Origin: a bacterium UBP14_UBA6098
Lineage (GTDB): Bacteria; UBP14; UBA6098
NCBI GenBank assembly: GCA_002428525.1
Contig: DIWU01000034.1
Coordinates: 1-23,061, forward strand
Direction of reading: 5' to 3'
Length of the DNA stretch: 23,061 bases
The position numbers were made by a program, and so were the translations under genes. Shown here in pieces: positions 7,703-14,042 of the stretch. The notes below the pieces were generated by a model. The model was given only the letters and a program-made list of their open reading frames with translations. It had not been told where the DNA came from and did no database searches. Position 1 is the stretch's first letter, and each line of letters begins with the position of its first letter.

Positions 7703-7826
7703 TGAGGAAACAATCGAAGCAGAGCTGGGGGATTTCTCCTCAATATTTAGAATGGGTTAGGCTAATCTCGCTTTTTGAAACTGTTCAACACAAGGGTTGC
7801 AACCTAAATCCTGAAGGAGGATGTAG
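7703..7826 (+). promoter_or_regulatory. 5' leader with strong ribosome binding site
   Basis: The presumed 124-nt untranslated leader includes a perfect 10-bp palindrome GGTTGCAACC (7795-7804) just before the AAGGAGG Shine-Dalgarno (7814-7820), which is 6 nt from the ATG. I do not recognise a known riboswitch class. The palindrome could be a protein site or a small hairpin affecting translation. Confidence 0.45.
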
Positions 7827-8612
7827 ATGAAAAAAATGTTGTTAGTAGTGGCTCTGGTGGCCGTGGGCGTGGCCTTCGGTTACACTCAGGACCTGCTCGT
7901 CAGTGACGACGAAATCGTTGGGTATTCCCAAGACGTCGTCGGTGAGGGAACCTCGAATGAGGCTTATGTTTATGCCAAGTTCACACTTACCGGCATCGAG
8001 TTCCAGGTCATCAATCTCGCCGATGTTAACTGCACTGGCGATGTTGGCACCGACAACCCCGGCAACGATGTTTGGGTTCTGACCGGTGTCACCTCCAGAG
8101 ATGACATGGCGCAATTCGACGCAGTGGCCGACATCCCGTTCGTTATCGAGAACCGCGGCGCCTTGGCGCTCGACCTCGGCATGTATAATGTCATTCCCGT
8201 GGGCATCAGCACCGGCGACGACTGGGTTCATGCCGCCCACGATGCAGACATCAGCTACGCTCTTAACCAGTATAAGCTGATGGGTTCTTTCATCAATGGC
8301 GAATGGGTAGCGGGAAGTGAAGCTTTGGTTAAAACTGAAGTCCCGATCGATGCGGCTCACCGCATTCCGGATGCAATCGACTGGTATTCCTTCGACGGAA
8401 CCCAGAGATTCCAGCCGTCTGTTGCGGCCAACGCGGTGTTCGATGTTAGAACGAACCTCAACCTCCCGCCTGCTTGCGGAACCATCGATGGTGTTGACGT
8501 TGTTGACTATTGCCAGCTCCGTCTCCGCCTTGCGGTCAGCGAGGGTGGTTCGGATCAGTATTCGCACGCCTTCCAGATTGCTCTCCAGAGCAGAGTTACC
8601 CTCGGCGAATAG
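7827..8612 (+). CDS. Abundant-type small exported protein, function unknown
   Basis: A 261-aa protein with an N-terminal signal peptide (MKKMLLVVALVAVGVAFG, cleavage near residue 18-20). The mature part is acidic, with few Lys residues, two or more Cys, and alternating hydrophobic patterns suggesting a beta-sandwich. Stretches such as VIENRGALALDLGMY and the C-terminal LRLRLAVSE...QIALQSRVTL look like structural rather than catalytic sequence. No motif identifies the family. A near-consensus promoter, strong Shine-Dalgarno and strong terminator flank it as a single-gene unit, which suggests a high-abundance envelope or extracellular component, perhaps a surface-layer or filament subunit (inference). 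Confidence 0.8.
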   Translation: MKKMLLVVALVAVGVAFGYTQDLLVSDDEIVGYSQDVVGEGTSNEAYVYAKFTLTGIEFQVINLADVNCTGDVGTDNPGNDVWVLTGVTSRDDMAQFDAVADIPFVIENRGALALDLGMYNVIPVGISTGDDWVHAAHDADISYALNQYKLMGSFINGEWVAGSEALVKTEVPIDAAHRIPDAIDWYSFDGTQRFQPSVAANAVFDVRTNLNLPPACGTIDGVDVVDYCQLRLRLAVSEGGSDQYSHAFQIALQSRVTLGE

Positions 8613-8643
8613 TCTCTGAGTTAAAAGACTACTGCAACCCACT

Positions 8644-8676
8644 TGCCCCTCTCCCGTCGAGAGGGGCATTTTTTTT
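8644..8676 (+). terminator. Rho-independent terminator of the 7827 gene
   Basis: Arms TGCCCCTCTC (8644-8653) and GAGAGGGGCA (8659-8668) form a perfect 10-bp, GC-rich stem with a 5-nt loop, followed by eight T (8669-8676). Confidence 0.92.
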
Positions 8677-8692
8677 GTTGGGTTATGGGTTA

Positions 8693-8833
8693 ATACCCTT
8701 TACCCTTTACCCTTTACCTTTTACCCTTTACCTGTCTACGTGCGCTCCCCGCGCCCTCCTGTATTACCCTTTACCTATTACCTTTTACCCTTTACCTGTC
8801 TACGTGCGCTCCCCGCGCCCTCCTGTATTACCC
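8693..8833. repeat. TTTACCC heptamers plus a duplicated 56-bp segment
   Basis: Starts with tandem TTTACCC-like heptamers (8693-8732), then a 56-bp segment present twice with a 64-bp offset (8714-8769 and 8778-8833). Each copy contains TTTACCTGTCTACG followed by a GC-rich stretch ending CCTCCTGTATTACCC. Related CCCATAACC text continues to about 8870. The heptamer reappears inverted at 22723-22749, so it is a dispersed repeat of this genome. The whole gap 8677-8965 has no gene. Confidence 0.85.
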
Positions 8834-8894
8834 ATAACCTATAACCCAAAACCCATAACCTTCCCCCAATAACCTTCCCCTTTCAACTTTCGCC

Positions 8895-8923
8895 TTGATT
8901 TATTGCCGCAAATGATGTATTAA
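8895..8923 (+). promoter_or_regulatory. Possible promoter of the glycan gene run
   Basis: TTGATT (8895-8900), 17-nt spacer, TATTAA (8918-8923), in the AT-rich 70 bp just before the 8966 gene. Match to consensus is moderate. Confidence 0.35.
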
Positions 8924-8965
8924 TTAATAATTATGTGATGAATTGAACAACTTTAAGGTGAACCA

Positions 8966-11272
8966 ATGCAACAAAACGAAACCGGCTTTTTCAATCTTCT
9001 CGGCCGCCTCGGTCGATGGCATTTTATTCTGCTTATAGCCCTTATCAGCGTGCCTCTACTCTATTCGATCTTCGACCCGCAACCCAGCATCATCGACGAC
9101 AATTTCCACTATATGAATCTTGCCCGGCAGATGTACTCCGGCAAGGGCTACACCGATCCCTACGCGGAAACCCCCACCCCGGAAACCCATGTCGCTCCGG
9201 GCTATCCATTCATACTATCGATAATAATGCGCCTCGCGGGCGACCCTAAGCCGATAGTCACCTTGAAAATCTTCAATGCCCTATGCTATCTGCTCTCGAT
9301 AATCGCTATCGCGCTGATCTTCGACAAGCACCTCAAGGTCAACCGCTGGGTGACGCTCCTTTTCTCGATCTTCATGATACTGAACAAGGAGATAGCGTGC
9401 TTTGCCTCAATGGTCACCACCGAAGCCCCCTTTCTCTGCTTCTCGGTCCTGACTATCCTTTTCTTCCTCGAATACGGCGAATCCAAACGGACAAAATATT
9501 TCATCCTCGCGAGCCTCTTCACTGTTTTAGCACTGTATATCCGAATCCCCGGCGCGCCCTTGGCCGTGGCATGTTTCCTATGGCTCATCTGGCGCAAGGA
9601 ATACAAACAGGCCGTCATTTACGCCGCTATCGTCGGGGTCTTGGTCGGCGCGTGGGTCTTCCCGCTTATCTTTTCCGGCAGTTTCCAATATATGCAACAA
9701 GTCGGCAAGGTCGGCCTCGACACCTCCAAGCTCGGGAAATACGATTCATTTATAACGAGATACCTTCACCATTTGTTCTCTTACATCTTCAAGTTCATCC
9801 CAAACCTTTTTATACCGCACCATTCACCATTTCTATACAAAGGCTCGGAGATAGGCATCTTCAGCTGGCTGGGTCTCGCGATCGGCCTCCCGATATCTGT
9901 CTTCTCGATTTGGGGCATCGCGAAAACCCTGAAGAACAAAACCACCAACCTCGTCACAATTTACGCCGGCCTGTATTATTTGATCTATTCCGTTTTCGCC
10001 TCGCACGGCGCTCGTTATGCCAGCTATGCCTTCCCCTTCATCTTCTTCCTCGCGATGGTCGGCTTCGTAGCCTTCCTCGATCGAATCAAGCTGAAGAGGG
10101 TCTGGCGGATAATTGCTATTATCGCCGCGCTGGCGTTTATCGTCCTCCTCGAGGGCCTGCCCAGCTTCATCTCCGACATGAAACTCACCTCGAAAACCCG
10201 CGAAAACTACCGCAAATACGGCGCGGAATACACAGAGCTTACCCCCTTGTATCGCTACAAACATGAACCTCTCGTGTTACAAATGCATAAGGCTCTTCGC
10301 TGGTGCGCAAAGAACATCCCCGAAGGCGAGGTTATTCTCGCCTCGCAGTATCGAACCGCGCATTTCCTCACAGAGAGGCGCGTTGTCTGCCCACTTTATG
10401 TTCAAAAATACTTCACTGTCGGCTACGAGGGCTTCATAGCGGAGAAAAGCGTCGCCGAGATCGACTCCTTGGGCGAATGGATGCTCCAGAACAAGGTCAA
10501 GTATGTCGTTTACGACCCTATCTACAATATATCGAATTATTTCTTGCGACCTACAATGACTCGCTATCAGGATTGCTTCAAAGAGCTTTACCGAACAGAC
10601 AAACCTTCAACAATTATCTTCGAGGTCGACACCGTGTGCCTTCGCTCGGCGATCACAAAGGGCAACCGCGAGTTCATCGAGTATTACAAATCGCTCCACC
10701 GCGCCAATGTCGCCCAAAACAAAACACTCCTCGACTCCCTCCTCGCGATTCACGACAGCTTAGAAACCGAGGGCGAGGACAGGGAGGTCGAGAAAATCTG
10801 CCGAACCCACAATTACTTGATGGTCATGAAGAACATCGAGGAGGCGCAGATGCTCTTCGAGGGCGCGGTTTTGCTCTACCCAAAGAACCCTGTTCTATGG
10901 CTAAACCGCGGAATCGACCTTAATAAAACCGGCTTCAACGAACTGTCGATCATCGCCCTCGAGAAGGCAAGGACTTTCGGCGCAAAGGAATCCGATTGCT
11001 ACAATAACATCGCGACGGCCTACGCCAATATGAAACAATACGACAAAGCGCTGGAATATTTCAAGATCGCGGCGAAGAAAGACCCCTTTGACGCGGTGAT
11101 ATTTAAAAACATCATCTCCGTTTTCATCTATCAGGAGGATTTCGCCTCGGCGGAGGCAACAATCAGGCAACAACTCGCGCGAACCGATGTCGATTCGACC
11201 TTTATAAAGCAAATCGAATCGGCCGCAAAACAATACAGCCAGTGGAAGGCCAAGAAGCAAAGCGGCAAATAG
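8966..11272 (+). CDS. GT39/ArnT-like membrane glycosyltransferase with C-terminal TPR domain
   Basis: A 768-aa protein. The N-terminal 430 residues are a multi-span membrane domain of the GT-C fold, with an acidic first-loop motif IIDDNFHYMNLARQMYSG (Asp44, Asp45) and APGYPFILS at 78-86, as in dolichyl/undecaprenyl-phosphate-sugar-dependent transferases (PMT/ArnT class). A soluble domain follows, and about residues 620-750 form TPR repeats (LWLNRGIDLNKTGF, NNIATAYANMKQYDKALEYF). Such enzymes move a sugar from a lipid carrier to protein or glycan outside the membrane. A GT-C domain fused to TPRs recalls eukaryotic TMTC O-mannosyltransferases; a protein acceptor is therefore possible (inference). 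AAGGTG lies 5 nt before the ATG. It heads the plus-strand run ending at 15864. Confidence 0.82.
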   Translation: MQQNETGFFNLLGRLGRWHFILLIALISVPLLYSIFDPQPSIIDDNFHYMNLARQMYSGKGYTDPYAETPTPETHVAPGYPFILSIIMRLAGDPKPIVTLKIFNALCYLLSIIAIALIFDKHLKVNRWVTLLFSIFMILNKEIACFASMVTTEAPFLCFSVLTILFFLEYGESKRTKYFILASLFTVLALYIRIPGAPLAVACFLWLIWRKEYKQAVIYAAIVGVLVGAWVFPLIFSGSFQYMQQVGKVGLDTSKLGKYDSFITRYLHHLFSYIFKFIPNLFIPHHSPFLYKGSEIGIFSWLGLAIGLPISVFSIWGIAKTLKNKTTNLVTIYAGLYYLIYSVFASHGARYASYAFPFIFFLAMVGFVAFLDRIKLKRVWRIIAIIAALAFIVLLEGLPSFISDMKLTSKTRENYRKYGAEYTELTPLYRYKHEPLVLQMHKALRWCAKNIPEGEVILASQYRTAHFLTERRVVCPLYVQKYFTVGYEGFIAEKSVAEIDSLGEWMLQNKVKYVVYDPIYNISNYFLRPTMTRYQDCFKELYRTDKPSTIIFEVDTVCLRSAITKGNREFIEYYKSLHRANVAQNKTLLDSLLAIHDSLETEGEDREVEKICRTHNYLMVMKNIEEAQMLFEGAVLLYPKNPVLWLNRGIDLNKTGFNELSIIALEKARTFGAKESDCYNNIATAYANMKQYDKALEYFKIAAKKDPFDAVIFKNIISVFIYQEDFASAEATIRQQLARTDVDSTFIKQIESAAKQYSQWKAKKQSGK

Positions 11273-11305
11273 CCGGCTAAATCGCCAACCCAAAGGGCAT
11301 TATTA

Positions 11306-11374
11306 ATGTTCAAATCCCAAAAAATCGCCGTCGTGATTCCGGCCAAAAATAAGGGAAAAAGCCTTGGACGCTAA
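11306..11374 (+). pseudogene. GT2 5'-end fragment A, upstream of mntA
   Basis: ATG plus 21 codons encoding MFKSQKIAVVIPAKNKGKSL and two more residues, then TAA. The first 15 codons match the N-terminus of GT2 glycosyltransferases (K-IAVVIPA-N). From AAAATCGCC to CCGGC (11319-11342) it is identical to fragments B and C. Its stop overlaps the mntA start by 11 nt. It may be a mere remnant, or it may be translated as a short leader that feeds ribosomes to mntA. Confidence 0.75.
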
Positions 11375-11651
11375 AATTAATAAGATCATCGATACAATTG
11401 TCCCAATCCTCAAAAAAAGGGGGGCAACTCGCGCCGCCCTTTTCGGTTCGATAGTTCGAGGCGATTTTAAAGAGAATAGCGATATCGACATTCTTGTCGA
11501 TTTGGACAACTCCCTCAGCCTGCTCGACTATATCGGCATCATCCTCGAATTGCAAGACAAGCTTGGCCGCAAAGTCGATCTCGTTGAATATGACTCCATA
11601 AAACCGGCGCTCAAAGAGCATATCGAGAATAGCGCTTTAAAAATATTATGA
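11364..11651 (+). CDS. mntA: MntA-type antitoxin (minimal nucleotidyltransferase)
   Basis: A 95-aa minimal nucleotidyltransferase. The catalytic signature GSX10DXD is complete: Gly28-Ser29 in GSIVRGDFKENSDIDILVD, Asp40 and Asp42. In studied pairs the MNT protein neutralises the HEPN toxin by transferring AMP to its active-site tyrosine. The start is TTG at 11364, supported by AAGGGA at 11351-11356; no in-frame ATG exists before an upstream stop. It overlaps the 3' end of GT2 fragment A by 11 nt and hepT by 4 nt, so translation of the three is likely coupled. Confidence 0.88.
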   Translation: MDAKINKIIDTIVPILKKRGATRAALFGSIVRGDFKENSDIDILVDLDNSLSLLDYIGIILELQDKLGRKVDLVEYDSIKPALKEHIENSALKIL

Positions 11652-11986
11652 AAAAGAACAAAAAGGTATATTTGCAGGACATCCTCGACAGCATAAACTC
11701 AATAAGAGCTTATGTTTATGAAAAGGATTTCGCCGATTTCGAGGGGAATACACTCCTTCAGGACGCCGTTGTCCGACGCCTCGAAATCATGGGCGAGGCC
11801 GTGAAAAAAATCGATTCTGCCGTGAAAAACAAATACCCTAATGTAAAATGGCGTGAGATCGCAGGTATGAGAGATGTCCTGATCCACGATTACTTTGGAG
11901 TGAACCTTAAAAGGGTTTGGAATGTGATTGTCAACGAGCTTGATGATTTGAAAATCCAAATCGAGAACATTTTAAAAGAGATGTAA
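11648..11986 (+). CDS. hepT: HepT-type HEPN toxin
   Basis: A 112-aa all-helical HEPN (DUF86) protein. The RNase/AMPylation motif RX4HXY is intact: Arg75, His80 and Tyr82 in RDVLIHDY. Members of this type VII system cut RNA (for example tRNA) and are silenced by AMPylation of the motif tyrosine by MntA. ATGA overlap with mntA. The toxin is second in the pair. Its TAA is 3 bp before the next GT2 fragment. Confidence 0.88.
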   Translation: MKKNKKVYLQDILDSINSIRAYVYEKDFADFEGNTLLQDAVVRRLEIMGEAVKKIDSAVKNKYPNVKWREIAGMRDVLIHDYFGVNLKRVWNVIVNELDDLKIQIENILKEM

Positions 11987-11989
11987 TCC

Positions 11990-12052
11990 ATGTTCCAAAA
12001 CAAAAAAATCGCCGTCGTGATTCCGGCGTTCTCGGGGAAACTCGATGAATAA
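11990..12052 (+). pseudogene. GT2 5'-end fragment B, upstream of hicBA
   Basis: ATG plus 19 codons, MFQNKKIAVVIPAFSGKLDE, then TAA. The first 14 codons encode exactly the same peptide as the intact GT2 at 13092; the DNA differs at four third-codon positions only. After codon 14 homology stops abruptly. The stop is 24 nt before hicB. Confidence 0.8.
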
Positions 12053-12076
12053 TGGAATCGAACCATAGGAGATAAA

Positions 12077-12277
12077 ATGAATTGGCGCGTCGTTATAGAA
12101 TTCGATTGCGAAGCTGATGCTTGGTCGGCATATTGCCCCGAGCTTCCGGGTTGCGCCTCCGCCGGAGCCACAAAAGAGGAGGCTTTGGCGAACATTCGTG
12201 AGGCTATAGAGTTGTATCTCGAACCTTCAGAAAAAGAATTTCCCTCGGAAGCCACTGTCACATTTGTTGCTGTTTAA
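12077..12277 (+). CDS. hicB: HicB-family antitoxin
   Basis: A 66-aa short HicB: the partial RNase-H-like fold that blocks HicA, with DAWSAYCPELPGCASAG and the helix KEEALANIREAIELYLE. There is no added DNA-binding domain, as in the short UPF0150-type HicBs, so autoregulation may be weak or absent. AGGAGA lies 5 nt before the ATG. The antitoxin comes before the toxin. It follows GT2 fragment B after 24 nt. Confidence 0.88.
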   Translation: MNWRVVIEFDCEADAWSAYCPELPGCASAGATKEEALANIREAIELYLEPSEKEFPSEATVTFVAV

Positions 12278-12279
12278 CG

Positions 12280-12498
12280 ATGGGAAAAACGAAACGCCTT
12301 AAGGCCTCGGAGATCGAAGCAATGCTTGCAAAGCATGATTGGGTTTTAATATCACAGAAAGGTAGCCATAGGAAATGGGCCAATCCCAAAAACGGTCTTA
12401 TCGTCGTTGTCCCTTGGTTCAACAACAGACCTTTGCCGATTGGAACCCTTGTGGCAATCATGAAAGGTGCCGAAATCCCCGAAAACGAATGGCATTAA
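12280..12498 (+). CDS. hicA: HicA-family mRNA interferase toxin
   Basis: A 72-aa double-stranded-RNA-binding-like fold toxin. The conserved active histidine is His30 in KGSHRKW, followed by VVVPWFNNRPLPIGTL, typical of HicA. It starts 2 nt after hicB stops and has no ribosome binding site of its own, so it is probably coupled. A 42-bp spacer separates it from fragment C. Confidence 0.88.
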   Translation: MGKTKRLKASEIEAMLAKHDWVLISQKGSHRKWANPKNGLIVVVPWFNNRPLPIGTLVAIMKGAEIPENEWH

Positions 12499-12540
12499 TG
12501 TCAGTAAATTCAGAATTTGCCGATATCAGGTGGTAGCCCC

Positions 12541-12615
12541 ATGTTCCACGATAAAAAAATCGCCGTCGTGATTCCGGCCTACATAAATCGCAATGAGGTA
12601 GATTATGACAGTTAA
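12541..12615 (+). pseudogene. GT2 5'-end fragment C, upstream of the RelE-type module
   Basis: ATG plus 23 codons beginning MFHDKKIAVVIPAY, then unrelated codons to a TAA. Codons 6-13 are identical in DNA to fragments A and B. As in fragment A, the stop overlaps the start of the first gene of the following TA module by exactly 11 nt. The bases before its ATG (TAGCCCC) resemble those before the intact GT2 (TAGCCC). Confidence 0.78.
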
Positions 12616-12829
12616 AATTAAAGACGAAGCAAAGTCCCTTATCGATCAACTGGACGATGTGCATGTTAAGGAGATGCTCGATTTCATGAGGTGGCTTAGG
12701 GATAGGAAAGAATGGGAGGCCACACATGAGCTTATGTCCATTGAAGGCTTTGAAAAAAAATACGAAGAGGGCTTAACAGCGCTTAATAGAGGTGATAGAA
12801 TCCTACTCGGTCAAATCGAAAATGGATAG
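12605..12829 (+). CDS. Type II antitoxin (DUF2281-like)
   Basis: A 74-aa, mostly helical, charged protein (VKEMLDFMRWLRDRKEWEATHELM, then EKKYEEGLTALNRG). It resembles the DUF2281-type antitoxins that precede RelE/ParE toxins; the family match is from memory and moderate. ATGAGG at 12592-12597 is the ribosome binding site. It overlaps fragment C by 11 nt and the toxin gene by 8 nt. Confidence 0.72.
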   Translation: MTVKIKDEAKSLIDQLDDVHVKEMLDFMRWLRDRKEWEATHELMSIEGFEKKYEEGLTALNRGDRILLGQIENG

Positions 12830-13088
12830 TCATTTTCAAATCTATTTTGCCCGTCCTGCGGCAAAAACCTTCGAGAGTCTCCCAAGAAGAGACAAAGATA
12901 GGATAGTCAATGCTCTTAACCTTTTAGCCGAAAACCCATATTTTGGAGCGAATATCCGAAAGCTCAAAGGGAAGCTCGATGGTTCATATCGATTGAGAAT
13001 TGGAGATTATAGAATTGTCTATCGAATAAAGGACAATGAAAAAGAACTTGAAGTTATTTTGGTTATCCAAAGAAGCAAGGGATATTAG
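12822..13088 (+). CDS. RelE/ParE-superfamily toxin
   Basis: An 88-aa toxin from the ATG at 12822, which overlaps the antitoxin stop (ATGGATAG). A longer GTG start at 12792 is open but would overlap the antitoxin by 38 nt and adds residues outside the fold. The pattern FARPAAKTFESLP...KDRIVNAL...KLKGKLDGSYRLRIGDYRIVYRI...VILVIQRSKGY is the classic RelE/ParE/YafQ fold. Whether it cuts mRNA or poisons gyrase cannot be told from sequence. Its stop lies 3 bp before the intact GT2. Confidence 0.87.
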   Translation: MDSHFQIYFARPAAKTFESLPRRDKDRIVNALNLLAENPYFGANIRKLKGKLDGSYRLRIGDYRIVYRIKDNEKELEVILVIQRSKGY

Positions 13089-13091
13089 CCC

Positions 13092-14042
13092 ATGTTCCAA
13101 AACAAAAAAATAGCCGTGGTCATTCCGGCATTCAACGAGGAGCGGCTCATCGCGAAAACGATAGAGACCCTACCGGTGTTCGTTGATAGAATCATCGTTG
13201 TCGATGACAAAAGCAAGGACCGCACCGCCGAAATCGTCGAGGCCATCGCAAAAAGCGACGAGCGCGTCACGCTCCTTCGCCACGAGCGAAACCTCGGCAA
13301 CGGCTCCGCCCGCGCGACAGGTTTCCGCAAATGCCTCGAACTCGATGTCGATATTGTCGTCACTATGGACGGCGACAACCAGATGGACCCAAACGACATG
13401 CCCGCCCTCATCGAGCCGATTGTCGCCGGCAGAGCGGATTTCACAAAGGGCAACCGCCTCGTCACCGGCGAGGCGTGGCGGAAAATCCCCCATGTCCGCT
13501 ACCTCGGCAACTCCGCGCTGACGCTGATGACCAAGATCGCCAGCGGCTTCTGGCATGTGACGGACTCGCAGTGCGGCTACACCGCCGCGGACATCAAAGT
13601 ATATCGCACAATCCCCCTCGACCGTATCTACCCCGATTACGGCGTCTTCAACGACCTGCTGGTAACACTCAACATCTACAATTTCCGCGTGATGGATGTG
13701 CCTGTCGCGCCGATATACGGTGTCGGCGAGAAAAGCGGCATGAAGCTCCGCAAAGTCATGTTCTATATGCCTTTCCTGATGCTGAGGCTTTTCATGCGCA
13801 GAATGGTGCAGAAATACATCATCCGCGATTTCCACCCGCTGATTTTCTTCTACGCCCTCGGCGGTTTTCTCATCGCGGTGGACATCCCGCTCATCGTGCG
13901 GCTCTTCTACTACTGGATAACAACGACGCACATTCCTAAGATCAACGCGCTGGCGATTCTCTTCTGCACCTTCATGGGCATGCAGTCGATCCTGTTCGCC
14001 ATGCTCTTCGACATGGAAGCGAATAGGGAGCTGAAAGGGTGA
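13092..14042 (+). CDS. GT2-family glycosyltransferase (DPM1/GtrB-like)
   Basis: A 316-aa protein. Residues 1-220 are a GT-A domain: VVIPAFNEERLI (9-20), VVDDKSKDRT (36-45), RNLGNGSARATG and the metal-binding DGDNQMDP (93-100). The C-terminus holds two hydrophobic segments (LIFFYALGGFLIAVDIPLIV and a following one), typical of polyprenyl-phosphate sugar synthases. It probably makes a lipid-linked sugar donor, which the GT39-like enzyme at 8966 could use (inference). AAGGGA lies upstream inside the toxin gene's end. Its stop overlaps the GTG start of the next gene. Its first 14 codons are the parent-like sequence of fragments A-C. Confidence 0.88.
   Translation: MFQNKKIAVVIPAFNEERLIAKTIETLPVFVDRIIVVDDKSKDRTAEIVEAIAKSDERVTLLRHERNLGNGSARATGFRKCLELDVDIVVTMDGDNQMDPNDMPALIEPIVAGRADFTKGNRLVTGEAWRKIPHVRYLGNSALTLMTKIASGFWHVTDSQCGYTAADIKVYRTIPLDRIYPDYGVFNDLLVTLNIYNFRVMDVPVAPIYGVGEKSGMKLRKVMFYMPFLMLRLFMRRMVQKYIIRDFHPLIFFYALGGFLIAVDIPLIVRLFYYWITTTHIPKINALAILFCTFMGMQSILFAMLFDMEANRELKG

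Noticed and set aside
7703..7826. Riboswitch in the 7827 leader
   Set aside because: No conserved core of a known class could be matched by eye; only a 10-bp palindrome is evident.
7842..8669. 275-codon minus-strand frame opposite the exported protein
   Set aside because: Antisense to a gene with promoter, ribosome binding site and terminator; its start lies inside that terminator.
9283..10266. 327-codon plus-strand frame inside the GT39 gene
   Set aside because: Out of frame with a clear membrane protein; Pro/Arg-rich shadow with no motif.
12792..12821. Longer GTG start for the RelE-type toxin
   Set aside because: It would overlap the antitoxin by 38 nt and adds residues outside the fold; the ATG at 12822 overlaps the stop in the usual coupled way.
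11306..13091. Integron cassette array (TA modules are common integron cassettes)
   Set aside because: The boundary sequence is a coding GT2 start, not an attC site with paired 7-bp boxes and stem structure, and there is no integrase in the window. The 9-bp inverted repeat at 16920-16969 was also considered as attC and lacks the core boxes.
13170..13931. 253-codon minus-strand frame opposite GT2
   Set aside because: Antisense shadow of a GT2 gene with intact catalytic motifs.
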